Source: Streptomyces sp. NBC_01142
GTDB lineage: Bacteria; Actinomycetota; Actinomycetes; Streptomycetales; Streptomycetaceae
Assembly (NCBI RefSeq): GCF_026341125.1
Contig: NZ_JAPEOR010000003.1
Coordinates: forward strand, 930,001-994,000
Length of the DNA: 64,000 nt
Reading direction: 5' to 3'
In this document: one piece after another, positions 24,737 through 33,208 of the stretch
Numbering within the stretch: position 1 is the first letter of the stretch
Layout: each line of letters starts with the position of its first letter
Translations under genes and position numbers: made by a program
The notes under the pieces: generated by a model
Seen by the model: only the letters and a program-made list of their open reading frames with translations
The model's database searches: none
Told to the model about the DNA's origin: nothing

Positions 24737-25558
24737 TCAGGAGCAGTGGTAGGTAAGGTGTGTGGTCGCTGTGTGTGAGGAGGGCGTCAGGATGTGCAGT
24801 TGTGCACGGGCCTCGTAGGTTCCCCGGCCGTGAAGGGTCCACAGCAGGTGGAGACGGGCCTGTTTCTGGCCGTGTGTCAGTTTCTCGCGCAGAAGGCCGG
24901 AGGAGGTGCCGTCGCTTCGTGTCCAGCGGTAGGTCAGGGTTCCGGGCTGTCCGTTGGTCGTGACCAGGCCGGTGACGTCGGTCGTGCTGTCACACGCGGG
25001 CTCCTGTGCGGTGGTGTGCAGGGTCACGGTTGACACGGCCAGGGCCGGTCCGTGTCGTTGCCACGTGAGGTAGGCCAGAACGGCGAGCAGGACAGTGGCA
25101 GCCAGGGCGTAACGGCGGAGTCCGCGGCGCTGTCGGCGGGGCTGCTGCCGGGACGGGTTTCCGTGCCAGAGGGCCGCGGCGGTAGTGACGGGGTTGTCGT
25201 GGTTGCGCCGTTGTCGTTGGAGGACGGCGGTGACTCCTGGACCGAAGCGAAGGACTTCGCCTTCCACGCGGTCGGGTGCCGCGCTCGTCGGCTGCCTGGT
25301 GCAGAGGCGGGTGGCGGTGTCCGGCGCGGGCTGCGAGTCCGGACGCTCGAACCAGTGGCTGCCGAGCGCGGTCGCGCTGTACCCGTCCCTGCCGCCCGCG
25401 TCGTGAACGCCGTGAGCCGCGTGTGGCGATGGGGTGTCACTGGAGGGACCGCCCGCGGGCAGGCGTGCGGTGGTGCAGTCCGGTGCCTGCTGCGGGTCCG
25501 GGCGCGGAGGGCAGTGCCGGTCCTTCGCGCTGTCGTGGGGGATGCGTGGATCGTTCAC
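24737..25558 (-). CDS. Membrane-anchored protein downstream of a kinase remnant
   Basis: A 273-residue protein. It has a polar, Pro-rich cytosolic region (about residues 1-135, including VEGEVLRFGPGVTAVLQ), one transmembrane helix (YALAATVLLAVLAYLTW, about residues 147-163), and an extracellular beta-rich domain (TLTYRWTRSDGTSSG near residue 205) with cysteines at EPACDST and at the C-terminal YHCS. The GTG start overlaps the stop of the kinase-like gene (GTGA), so the pair was an operon. It may be the sensor or substrate partner of the kinase (inference). No known family was recognised. Confidence 0.65.
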   Translation of the reverse strand: MNDPRIPHDSAKDRHCPPRPDPQQAPDCTTARLPAGGPSSDTPSPHAAHGVHDAGGRDGYSATALGSHWFERPDSQPAPDTATRLCTRQPTSAAPDRVEGEVLRFGPGVTAVLQRQRRNHDNPVTTAAALWHGNPSRQQPRRQRRGLRRYALAATVLLAVLAYLTWQRHGPALAVSTVTLHTTAQEPACDSTTDVTGLVTTNGQPGTLTYRWTRSDGTSSGLLREKLTHGQKQARLHLLWTLHGRGTYEARAQLHILTPSSHTATTHLTYHCS

Positions 25559-26787
25559 TGGACGCTGCACCTTCGAGTGAGGATCTGCTGCGAGGAACTG
25601 CCGTTCGCGGCGGCCGGGTGCGTCGTTGCGTGGACGGTCCAGTAGCAGCCCCCAGTGCGGAAGGCGTGATCGAGGGTGATCGTGTACTGCGTCGCACCGC
25701 TGCGCCGAAGGGTCTGCGAGCTGTCCTGCGGGCCCGGTTCGCCCTTGGTGTCGCCGGCGAACCATACGACGTCGAGGGTCACCGGATCGGTTCCGTCCGT
25801 GGTGACGGCGAGGGTGACGGTGGCGCCTGTCGGGCTGGTCTGGCGCAGGCCGGTGATGGAGAGGGACTTCACGCGCACGGATGCTGTGGGCGTGGGGGCG
25901 GGCGCGGAGGGGCTGGGCGATGCGGACGTCGCTGACGGATCCGGCGGGTCGGCCGCGGTCGGTGACATCGCCGGTGAGGGCCCGGCGGGAATGGCCGCCG
26001 TGCTCTCGGAAGGAGGACCGGAAGGGGAACCGGGAGGAGAGGGGGAGGGGACGGCGGTGGTGCTGGCGGCCGGTGACCGGCTCGCGGACGCGGTCGGGCC
26101 GTGGGGCGCGCCGGTGGCCGGGTGCGGCAGTGCGCTGGTGGTGGCGACGGTCCGGGCCGTGGTCCGGTGCGGAGTTTCTGCGGAGGGGCCTGCGGCGGCA
26201 ACGGCGGCCACTACGGCCAGGATCAGCGCGGCGGCGCCTGCCAGTGCCCCCGGCAGGCTCGGCGTCCAGCCGCGGCCTTCGGCGCCTCCCAGCGCGGTGG
26301 TGGCCAGTTCGGTCGTTCCCGCGGCCTGGCCCGTGGGGGAGGGGAGGAGCAGCGGCAGGAGCGCGGCGAGCGCGGCGAGTTTGCGCTGGCCGCGTTCCTC
26401 CCAGTGGGGGCCGTAGGCCGCGTTGGCGATCTCTTCCAGCTCCGCCACGAATGCCGCCGCGTTCTCGGGCCGCTCCTGCGGAGCCTTGGCCAGCCCGCGC
26501 CGGATCAGCGGGCGCACCGGATCCGGTGCCTGCTCCTCGGGTACCGGCGCGCTGATGTGCTGCAGCGCCAGCTCGGCGAAGTTGTCGCCGGTGTACGGTT
26601 TGCGGCCGGTCAGGCATTCGTAGAACGTCGCGGTTGCGGCGTAGACGTCGGCTGCCGGTGAGGCGGGCTCCCCGTTCCACTGCTCCGGGGCCATGTACGC
26701 GGGGGTGCCGGCCACACCAGGCGTGTCGCCGCGGCCCGCGGCGATGCCGAAGTCGACGAGTTTGGACGAGCCGTCCGCGGCCAGTCG
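25555..26787 (-). pseudogene. Ser/Thr protein kinase lacking its N-lobe and catalytic loop
   Basis: From about 26787 the frame reads as a Hanks-type kinase C-lobe: KLVDFGIAAG (DFG), GVAGTPAYMAPEQW (APE), PAADVYAATATFYECLTGRK, and the final helices RPENAAAFVAELEE. A membrane segment (LAGAAALILAVVAAVAAAG), a long Ser/Pro/Thr linker and a C-terminal extracellular beta domain follow. Upstream of DFG, where HRDLKPxN, the invariant Lys and the Gly-rich loop should be, the sequence is unrelated. The frame stays open to 27201, but the kinase cannot be catalytic as it stands. I read it as a 5'-truncated gene; a pseudokinase is less likely because half the fold is missing. Confidence 0.65.
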
Positions 26788-27367
26788 GCTGACGATGGCG
26801 CGGAACTGATGGGGGCGGTTGAAGCTCCTTCCGGCCACGATGTGTTCACGGTGGGGGCTCCACCGAAGGCCGGGCGGGCGCCCAAGGGGTGTGTGCCGGC
26901 AAGTCACATCCGCCTGCGAACCTGACCATCGGGCAGCATGCTGGCGGAGAAATGCTCTTCCTGTCGCCGGTCCACACTGTGAGCGTGGTCCCGGGCCACC
27001 GCAGCGTCGGCTTCGGGCGTGAAGTCGCCACCCTGAGCCATATCTGACGCAACGAAACAAGTGGCCCGCCGAAGCGGGCCACTGCGTGAGGGCGAGGAGC
27101 GAGGAGCGAGGGGTGAGGGATGAAGGGTGAGAGTGTGACGTCCCGGCTGCTCCTGCACGCGGAACGCGGGCTCGGGGCCCAACGGGCAGCAGCGCAGGCA
27201 CCGATGACGTAGGTGCAGGTCAGAGGGGCTATAGTAAAAAACTCGACGAGTTCGTCGGCCTGGCTTGTGTCCTCCGCACGCGCATATTGCGGGCGCAGCG
27301 GGGCGTTACTCGACTCCCGGTCGGAGAGACGGGGCCGGACGGTGGGCGACGTGGAGTCGCCCACGTT
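26788..27367. other. Scrambled region upstream of the kinase remnant
   Basis: About 580 bases where the kinase N-lobe should be. I find no kinase motif in any frame. It contains the hairpin at 27061-27082 and a run of short GAGGAGCGAG-type direct repeats (about 27090-27125). This looks like the scar of a rearrangement. Confidence 0.4.
27061..27082. terminator. Hairpin, probable terminator
   Basis: GTGGCCCGC-CGAA-GCGGGCCAC forms a perfect 9-base-pair stem with a 4-base loop. It lies about 290 bases downstream of the GTP cyclohydrolase stop codon on the minus strand and upstream of the kinase remnant. Confidence 0.55.
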
Positions 27368-28024
27368 TCAGGACTCGTCGGCCGCGCGGTCCAGGTGCGG
27401 AAGGTGATGGCCGAGGCGTTCCCGCTTGGTCCGCAGATAGAAGATGTTCTCCTCGCAGGGGGGGATCAGCAGCGGAACCTGTTCGGTGAGCTTGATGCCG
27501 TGCTCCAGAAGCGCCGCGCGCTTGCGCGGGTTGTTGGACAGCAGCCGTACGGATCGCACACCGAGGTCGTGCAGGATATCCGCCGCAACCCGGTAGCTGC
27601 GGGCGTCGTCCGGGAGCCCGAGCGCGAGATTGGCCTCGACGGTGTCCAGTCCTTCGGCCTGGAGCTGCATTGCCTGCAGCTTGGCCAACAGGCCGATCCC
27701 CCGCCCCTCGTGTCCGCGGAGGTAGACGAGAATGCCGCGTCCCTCGTTCGCGATAGCGCGCAGCGCCGCGGACAACTGCTCTCCGCACTCACAGTGCTTG
27801 GACCCGAAGGCGTCTCCGGTCAGGCACTCCGAATGTACGCGGGTAAGCGTTCCTTCCCCCTCGACATCGCCGTATACCAGCGCTATTTGTTCGTCTCCGC
27901 GAATGCGGTCCAGGTAGCCGACAGCGAGGAAATCGCCATGCTCCGTGGACAGTCGGACATTTGCCACGCGTTCGACGCCCGACGTACGGGCGCTGTCGCG
28001 CTGCGTGTCATTGTTATCTATCAT
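27368..28024 (-). CDS. ribA: GTP cyclohydrolase II homologue, FAPy-forming type (Tyr to Met)
   Basis: A 218-residue GTP cyclohydrolase II fold. The zinc cysteines are in CLTGDAF and CECGEQL (Cys67, Cys78, Cys80), and GTP-binding motifs RVHSE and GHEGRGIGLL are present. The position of E. coli Tyr105 (KIRAYALQ) is Met119 here (KLQAMQLQ). As I recall, the S. coelicolor paralogue SCO6655 has Met at this place and stops at the formylated pyrimidine FAPy instead of releasing formate. The neighbouring creatininase-like and RibD-like genes fit such a product. The ATG at 28024 was chosen; an upstream TTG (28063) adds 13 unconserved residues. This is probably not the housekeeping riboflavin enzyme. 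Confidence 0.9.
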   Translation of the reverse strand: MIDNNDTQRDSARTSGVERVANVRLSTEHGDFLAVGYLDRIRGDEQIALVYGDVEGEGTLTRVHSECLTGDAFGSKHCECGEQLSAALRAIANEGRGILVYLRGHEGRGIGLLAKLQAMQLQAEGLDTVEANLALGLPDDARSYRVAADILHDLGVRSVRLLSNNPRKRAALLEHGIKLTEQVPLLIPPCEENIFYLRTKRERLGHHLPHLDRAADES

Positions 28025-28168
28025 GATCCGATCATATCGGCTAACCTGCGGCGGTAGGCTCAAAATCGGTGAGTGGATATCAACTGGTCTGCCGATTCAA
28101 CGAGTTCGGTCGATAGGTGAACCATCCACGCCACCTCTCGTAGCAGAAGAAGGGAAGGGTCGGAAAGC
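28025..28168. promoter_or_regulatory. Divergent promoter of the FAPy cluster
   Basis: The 144 bases between the GTP cyclohydrolase and creatininase genes are relatively A+T-rich for this genome (TCATTGTTATCTATCATGAT). The imperfect palindrome CCGAT-CAT-ATCGG lies at about 28029-28041, close to the GTP cyclohydrolase start, and is a candidate operator. Confidence 0.4.
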
Positions 28169-28933
28169 ATGAGCGGTCCGCAAGCGCGACTTCCGGTATG
28201 CGGCCTGTTGCCGCTGGACACGACGACGGAGGATGTGAGGGCCGGGCAGAGTGACGTCGCTGTCCTTCCCGTCGGGAGTTTCGAGCAGCATGGGCCGTTT
28301 CTCCCCCTGATGACCGATACTGTCATCGCCTGCGCCATCGCCCGGGAGGTCGCTGCCGCGTATCCGGTTCACCTTCTTCCTCCGGTGACGGTCTCCTGCT
28401 CGCACGAGCATGCCGCCTGGCCGGGAACCGTCAGCATTTCCGCCGCGACCCTCTATGCCGTCGTGCGGGACATCGCCGAATCGCTTCGCCGCTCCGGTAT
28501 CAGTAACTTGGTTCTGATCAATGGGCACGGTGGAAACTACGTACTGCGCAACATTGTTCAGGAGTCCGCCGGCAGCGGGACTCGCATGGCGCTTTTCCCG
28601 GGGTCCACCGACTGGACCGCGGCGAGGGACAGGGCCGGTGTGCGGACGCCGTCTCACAGTGATATGCATGCGGGCGAAGTGGAGACGTCCATCTTGCTGC
28701 ACGACAGTCCAGAACTGGTACGCCCCGGTTACGAGACCGCCGATTGGACGGCCGACGAGCGGGAGCATCTGCTTACTCTCGGTATGCAGGCCTACACGGA
28801 ATCAGGCGTGATCGGCTGCCCGTCATTGGCGTCGTCCCGGAAGGGTAAGGAATTGCTGGCAGGCCTTGTTGATTCTTTCTCCGAATACTTCTCGCTCATG
28901 GCACCGGCCAACGTCCGGCAGGAGACACGATGA
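28169..28933 (+). CDS. Creatininase-family amidohydrolase (candidate FAPy deformylase)
   Basis: A 254-residue creatininase-fold protein. The metal-binding motifs are PVGSFEQHGPFLPLMTD (about residues 33-49), INGHGGNYV (about 113-121) and SDMHAGEVETS (about 165-175). In archaea a protein of this family, ArfB, removes the formyl group from FAPy in riboflavin and F420 synthesis. Standing divergent from a FAPy-forming cyclohydrolase and coupled to a RibD-type reductase, this protein is well placed for the same reaction (inference). GGAAAG lies before the ATG at 28169. Its stop overlaps the next ATG. Confidence 0.88.
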   Translation: MSGPQARLPVCGLLPLDTTTEDVRAGQSDVAVLPVGSFEQHGPFLPLMTDTVIACAIAREVAAAYPVHLLPPVTVSCSHEHAAWPGTVSISAATLYAVVRDIAESLRRSGISNLVLINGHGGNYVLRNIVQESAGSGTRMALFPGSTDWTAARDRAGVRTPSHSDMHAGEVETSILLHDSPELVRPGYETADWTADEREHLLTLGMQAYTESGVIGCPSLASSRKGKELLAGLVDSFSEYFSLMAPANVRQETR

Positions 28934-30702
28934 CCGGCAGCGCCGCCGAGCAGGGTGTCGGCATGGTCGACGCATCGGAAGCCTGGGAGCGGCTGCGCGG
29001 CATCCGATCCGAGGCGGACGCCGACGCCGCCGGGCTGTTCCGGGGCGCGGACGGAAAGCGCCGGTGGCGGGACGCCTCGCCCGAGGCGGATGTCCTCGCC
29101 GACCGCTATCTGTCGCTGTGCCTGGCCGGTCCGCGCTTCACGTTCGCGCAGCTGGGGCAGAGTCTGGACGGTTTCATCGCAAGCCGTACCGGCGACGCCA
29201 ACTACGTCACCGGCGAAGAGGATCGCGAGCACCTGCACCGCGTGCGGGCGCTCGCCGACGCGGTGATCGTCGGAGCCGGCACCGCGGTCGCCGACGATCC
29301 CCAACTGACAGTCCGTGCCTGCACGGGAGCCAACCCGGTGCGCGTCGTCCTCGATCCGCACTGCCGGGTACCGCTGCGCCACCGGGTGTTCACCGACGGG
29401 GCGGCGCCGACCCTGTGGGTGGTGGGCGCCGACAGCGAGCGCGGGCAGGCCACTACGAGAATCGACGGCGTTGACGTACTGACCCTGCCCGACAGCGCTG
29501 CGTTCGCCCCTCGACGCCTGGTACGCGAGCTCGCAGCACGCGGCCTGGGCCGCGTGCTCGTCGAGGGCGGCGGCGTGACCGTGTCGCGCTTCCTCCATGC
29601 GCGGGCGCTGCACCGGCTCTACGTCACCGTGGCACCGGTCCTGCTCGGCGACGGCGTCCCGGGGCTCGGCTTCCCCGGTCCGGAGCTGATGCGGGACGCG
29701 CTCCGTCCGCCGACGCGACGCGCCGTCCTCGGCGAGGACACCCTCTTCGAACTCGACCTGCGGATGGCGCATTCCGGCGAACCACTGGGTGAGGAGCACA
29801 CCGATACCGGGCAGGCTCGCGGCGAAGGTGAGTAGTCCGTACACCACGGCAACGGTCAGCCCCTGGGCAGCGCCCATGCCCGCGGCTGCGAAGGCCCAGG
29901 CGGTGACTCCTTCCCTGGGCCCCCAGCCGCCGATGTTCAGCGGCAGCGCCATGGCGAGCAGCGCCAGCACCATCAGGGGCAGCAACTCGGCCGCCGGCGC
30001 CGTCGACCCCGCGGCTCGGGCAGCGAGGAGGAACGTACCGAGATGCCCCGCCAGCACCGCAACGGAGGAGATCAACACCCCCGGCCAGCTCCCGCGGGCG
30101 AGCAGTCCGAGCCGTGCTTCGGCCAGCGTGGTGCGGAGCGACCGGCGCCATCGCGATGTGTCCGGCGTCCGGCGGAGCCGGACGACTCCCACGATCACAA
30201 GACCGGACACCACGGCAAGGGCTGTCGCGGCGCCCGGCGTCGCGACACGGTGACCGATCTCCGCCAGGGCCAGGGAGGGTTGCGTGATCAGGAGCGCCAC
30301 CCCGACCGCGACCAGGACCGCCTGCCCCGCGATCCGTTCGAGGACGACCGCGCGGATGCCCCGGCCGACGTCACCGGCGCTCTGCCCGTGCCGTACCGCG
30401 CGGTGCACGTCGCCGAGGACGCCGCCGGGCAGCGCCGCGTTCAGGAACAGAGCGCGGTAGTAGTCGGCGACGGCCCGGCCCAGCGGCAGCCGGATGCCCA
30501 GCCCCCGAGCCACCAGGCACCAGCGCCACGCGCTGAACACGGTGGTGAACAGCCCGAGGGCGAGAGCCGCCAGGAGGGTGGGTCCGTCGATCCCGTGCAG
30601 GCCGTCCAGGAAAGCGCCGGTGCCCTGCCACCACAGCATCGCCGCGACGATGGCGGCTCCGACGAGCATGCCGAGGCGGGCCCGGACCGCCCGCAGGATC
30701 AT
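28792..30702 (-). CDS. LPG-synthase-TM/UPF0104-like integral membrane protein (3' end uncertain)
   Basis: Residues 1-315 (about 29750-30702) form a polytopic membrane protein of the lysylphosphatidylglycerol synthase TM-region/YbhN family: FLNAALPGGVLGDVHRAVRH (about residues 91-110) and LPLNIGGWGPREGVTAWAF (about 255-273) are its hallmarks. Such proteins act in lipid or glycolipid transport or modification. The frame then stays open for over 300 codons antisense to the RibD-like gene, giving a sequence with no family character; the natural stop may be lost or a frameshift may lie near 29800. The ATG at 30702 overlaps the methyltransferase stop by 4 bases, so it is the last gene of that operon. 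Confidence 0.65.
   Translation of the reverse strand: MILRAVRARLGMLVGAAIVAAMLWWQGTGAFLDGLHGIDGPTLLAALALGLFTTVFSAWRWCLVARGLGIRLPLGRAVADYYRALFLNAALPGGVLGDVHRAVRHGQSAGDVGRGIRAVVLERIAGQAVLVAVGVALLITQPSLALAEIGHRVATPGAATALAVVSGLVIVGVVRLRRTPDTSRWRRSLRTTLAEARLGLLARGSWPGVLISSVAVLAGHLGTFLLAARAAGSTAPAAELLPLMVLALLAMALPLNIGGWGPREGVTAWAFAAAGMGAAQGLTVAVVYGLLTFAASLPGIGVLLTQWFAGMRHPQVEFEEGVLAEDGASRRRTERVPHQLRTGEAEPRDAVAEQDRCHGDVEPVQRPRMEEARHGHAAALDEHAAQAACCELAYQASRGERSAVGQGQYVNAVDSRSGLPALAVGAHHPQGRRRPVGEHPVAQRYPAVRIEDDAHRVGSRAGTDCQLGIVGDRGAGSDDHRVGERPHAVQVLAILFAGDVVGVAGTACDETVQTLPQLREREARTGQAQRQIAVGEDIRLGRGVPPPALSVRAPEQPGGVGVRLGSDAAQPLPGFRCVDHADTLLGGAAGHRVSCRTLAGAMSEKYSEKESTRPASNSLPFRDDANDGQPITPDSV
28930..29835 (+). 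CDS. RibD C-terminal-domain (pyrimidine reductase-like) protein
   Basis: A 301-residue protein of the dihydrofolate reductase-like RibD_C family. LGQSLDGFIASRTGDANYV (about residues 75-93), DAVIVGAGTAVADDPQLTVR (about 109-128), RVLVEGGGVTVSRFL and TVAPVLLGDG fit the NADPH-dependent pyrimidine reductase fold. There is no deaminase domain; the first 65 residues are an unassigned helical extension. It is translationally coupled to the creatininase-like gene (ATGA). The likely role is reduction of the ribosyl side chain to ribityl, as in the archaeal ArfC step. Its 3' end is convergent with, and overlapped by, a minus-strand membrane protein gene. Confidence 0.85.
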   Translation: MTGSAAEQGVGMVDASEAWERLRGIRSEADADAAGLFRGADGKRRWRDASPEADVLADRYLSLCLAGPRFTFAQLGQSLDGFIASRTGDANYVTGEEDREHLHRVRALADAVIVGAGTAVADDPQLTVRACTGANPVRVVLDPHCRVPLRHRVFTDGAAPTLWVVGADSERGQATTRIDGVDVLTLPDSAAFAPRRLVRELAARGLGRVLVEGGGVTVSRFLHARALHRLYVTVAPVLLGDGVPGLGFPGPELMRDALRPPTRRAVLGEDTLFELDLRMAHSGEPLGEEHTDTGQARGEGE

Positions 30703-31592
30703 GCGGTGCCGCCCGTCGGCCCGGGCAGGGCCAGCACATCGCTGTGGTGCACCACGGCCCGCAACTCACCCGCTTCGCACGCTGCCAGGCGGCGTTGCAG
30801 ATACGAATCGGCATCCGGCGCGAGGTCCGGCCGCTGGTCACGGGCGGCGCCGACCCAGCCCCGTAGCCACTCCGCCGTCAGCGCGGACTCGTCGGCGCCC
30901 AGCCGCCACGGGCTGGCCTGCACCTGCACCGTCAGGCCGTGGCGTGCGAAGGCATCGGAGGCCGCCGTGGCGGCATCGGGTCCCAGGAGCCGGCGGCCGT
31001 GATCGACGCGGCGCTGGTGGGCGTTGAACGCGTCGGCGATCTCGGCGTCCAGCGGGTCGGCAGGCGTGAGACCGACCCGCCCCGCCACGGAGAGCGCCAG
31101 CAGCGCAGGGCAGCCGGCCACGGCACAGGCCGCGGCGAGCGCGTCCAACTCGTCGCGGGTGAGCAGGTCCAGGAGAGCGGAGGCCGTCACCAGCGAGGTG
31201 CCGGTGAGGCCGTCCGCGGTCAGGCGGGTGATGTCACCGCGTTCCGTCGTCACCGTGACGCGGCTGCCGTCGGCGGCCGTACGGGGCATCTGCGCGGCGG
31301 CCAGAGCGAGCAGGCCGGGGTCGTGGTCGTGCAGGATCCAGTGCTGGGGACCGTTCAGCCGGGGGGCCAGCCAGCGCCCCATGGAACCGCTGCCGCAGCC
31401 GAGATCGCGGATTGTCAGCCCCGCGTCCCGCCGCGCCGGACCCGCCGGATTCATGGGGGCTGCCGGATCCACCTGGTCCGCCAGGTGTTCCCGCAGCGGG
31501 TCGAGGAGTTCTGCTGCGCGGGCGGCGGCGTCGGCGCCCTCCCGCAGTGCCAGCCACTCCGGGGCGTATCGAGGTGCGTCGGTCTCGCTCAT
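30699..31592 (-). CDS. SAM-dependent methyltransferase
   Basis: A 297-residue class I methyltransferase. Motif I reads IRDLGCGSGSMGRWLAPRL (about residues 61-79), the acidic loop is ILHDHDPG, and motif III lies around LVTASALLDLL. The substrate is unknown; the operon suggests a pterin/pyrimidine-derived or glycosylated intermediate (inference). The ATG at 31592 overlaps the glycosyltransferase stop (ATGA), and its stop overlaps the next ATG. Confidence 0.85.
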   Translation of the reverse strand: MSETDAPRYAPEWLALREGADAAARAAELLDPLREHLADQVDPAAPMNPAGPARRDAGLTIRDLGCGSGSMGRWLAPRLNGPQHWILHDHDPGLLALAAAQMPRTAADGSRVTVTTERGDITRLTADGLTGTSLVTASALLDLLTRDELDALAAACAVAGCPALLALSVAGRVGLTPADPLDAEIADAFNAHQRRVDHGRRLLGPDAATAASDAFARHGLTVQVQASPWRLGADESALTAEWLRGWVGAARDQRPDLAPDADSYLQRRLAACEAGELRAVVHHSDVLALPGPTGGTA

Positions 31593-32710
31593 GCGGCTCT
31601 CCGTGGTTCTTGCCGGAGTTGTTCCAGCGCCTTGGCCAGGCTCCGTGAGGTCGCTTCCCAGCCGTCCAGCGCGGTGCGCCGGCGTCGCGCGGCCGCCTTG
31701 GCACGGTGGCGTTCGCCGGGGTCGCTCAGCCAGCGGCGCAACGCCGCGGTGAGAGCCGCCGGGTCCTTCGGCGGTACAAGGACGCCCGGCACACTGCCGT
31801 CGGGCGCGCGCCCGACCGCCTCCGGGAGCCCGCCGACGGCCGTCGCCAGTACGGGAACCCCGCGCGCGAGCGCCTCCGTCACGGCCATGCCGTACGTCTC
31901 GGCGTGCGAGGTGAGCACCAGAAGGTCGGCGGCGGCGTAGCTCGCGTTCAGCTCGGCGCCGGACCGGGGGCCGACGAGGTGGACCCGGTCGCCGAGGCCC
32001 CGTTCACCGATCAGCTCCCTGAGCAGGGCTACGTACTCCGGATCCTGGCCCAGCCCGCCGACGCAGAGGCAGCTCCACGGCAGGTCGGCGACGGCGGCGA
32101 GGGCCTGCACCAACTGGTCCTGGGCCTTACGCGGGGTCACCGAGGCGACGCACAGCAGCCGCAGGGGGCTGCCGGTGCCGGTCGCCAGGGGGGCTATGTC
32201 GGCTCCCGGGGCGGCGACATGGACCCGGCCGGGGGCGAGCCCGTGGTGGTCCACGAGCCTGTCGGCCGCCCACTCACTGGTTGCCACGACTGCCGCCACG
32301 GCCCGCAGTGTCCTGCGCTCCGCGGCGTCCAGAGTGGCCGCCGGGCCCGGTGCCAGTCCTGTCTCGTCGCCCAGCGGCAGGTGCACCAGTACCGCCAGGC
32401 GCAGCCGTTCGGCCTCGGGGACGATGATGTCGGGTACGGCGCAGGCGACGAGTCCGTCGAGGAGGACGAGGGTGCCGTCCGCCGACTCCCGGAGGATCCG
32501 CGCCAGCTCCGCCCGCGCGTCGGCTCCCGGCTGTGGCCAGTCGCCCGCGACAGCATGCTCACGGACCTGCCAGCCGACCCGGGGGAGGTCCCGGCACACC
32601 CTGCGGTCGTAGATGTTTCCGCCGCTCGGCGCGGCCGGATCGTCGACGCCACCGGGCATCACCACACGCACTGAGCGCTGGGGCATGGCGGTGGCGGCTG
32701 CGTGGCTCAC
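31589..32710 (-). CDS. GT4-family glycosyltransferase
   Basis: A 373-residue GT-B glycosyltransferase. [20 protein letters not shown] (about residues 186-205), the linker [20 protein letters not shown], and the nucleotide-sugar motif [20 protein letters not shown] (with E-x7-E) place it in GT4. The GTG at 32710 overlaps the stop of the PTPS-like gene (GTGA), which fixes the start. The donor and acceptor are unknown. It is part of the five-gene minus-strand operon 34207-28792. Confidence 0.88.
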   Translation of the reverse strand: MSHAAATAMPQRSVRVVMPGGVDDPAAPSGGNIYDRRVCRDLPRVGWQVREHAVAGDWPQPGADARAELARILRESADGTLVLLDGLVACAVPDIIVPEAERLRLAVLVHLPLGDETGLAPGPAATLDAAERRTLRAVAAVVATSEWAADRLVDHHGLAPGRVHVAAPGADIAPLATGTGSPLRLLCVASVTPRKAQDQLVQALAAVADLPWSCLCVGGLGQDPEYVALLRELIGERGLGDRVHLVGPRSGAELNASYAAADLLVLTSHAETYGMAVTEALARGVPVLATAVGGLPEAVGRAPDGSVPGVLVPPKDPAALTAALRRWLSDPGERHRAKAAARRRRTALDGWEATSRSLAKALEQLRQEPRRAA

Positions 32711-33105
32711 AGAGCCCGCTCGTAACTCGCCCACGCGATGTGCGATTCGTGCAGGGTGACTGTGATGCCGGCGAGACCGCGGGCTCCCTCGCCCAGCGCC
32801 CCGGCGTGCACCCGGTCGGCCAGACGGTCGGCGATGACCTTGGCCAGGAATTCCGTCGAGGTGTTGGTGCCGGCGAATTCGGATTCGTCATCGAGGTTGC
32901 GGTAGTTGAACTCGCCCACCACGCTGCCGAGTTCACTGGTGGCCAGTCCGATGTCGACGACGATGTTGTCGGCGTCGAGCTCGGGACGGCGGAAGGTGGC
33001 GTCCACAAGGAACGTCGCTCCATGCAGACGCTGCGCGGGTCCGAAGACCTCCCCGCGGAAGCTGTGAGCGATCATGAGGTGCTCGCGGACGGTGACGCTG
33101 AACAA
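32707..33105 (-). CDS. 6-pyruvoyltetrahydropterin synthase/QueD homologue without zinc site
   Basis: A 132-residue T-fold protein: [53 protein letters not shown]-like [15 protein letters not shown], and [14 protein letters not shown]. True PTPS/QueD enzymes have Cys-x3-HGHNY; here this reads AQRLHGATF, so the second zinc His and the catalytic Cys are missing. I recall that the S. coelicolor homologue SCO6650 has a known structure, lacks zinc and the catalytic triad, and does not catalyse the PTPS reaction, yet keeps a pterin-like pocket. The TTG at 33105 is chosen because GGGAGG lies 9 bases upstream and the family starts at FSVTVR. Confidence 0.85.
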   Translation of the reverse strand: MFSVTVREHLMIAHSFRGEVFGPAQRLHGATFLVDATFRRPELDADNIVVDIGLATSELGSVVGEFNYRNLDDESEFAGTNTSTEFLAKVIADRLADRVHAGALGEGARGLAGITVTLHESHIAWASYERAL

Positions 33106-33208
33106 CGGTTGTGACCTCCCGGTCCGACGCATATGGCCGCTGGCGGCCCTATGCCCATCAGTACGGCCGGAGCGTACTGCGTGTTCAAAGGCCCAGGTCG
33201 TTCGGAGT

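Noticed and set aside
25559..26680. N-terminal extension of the membrane protein at 24737-25558
   Set aside because: The extension overlaps the kinase frame and is Arg-rich; a GTG overlapping the kinase stop gives a clean start.
27061..27125. Small RNA or mobile-element end
   Set aside because: The hairpin and GAGGAGCGAG repeats lack flanking inverted repeats, target duplications or a transposase; a terminator plus simple repeats explains them.
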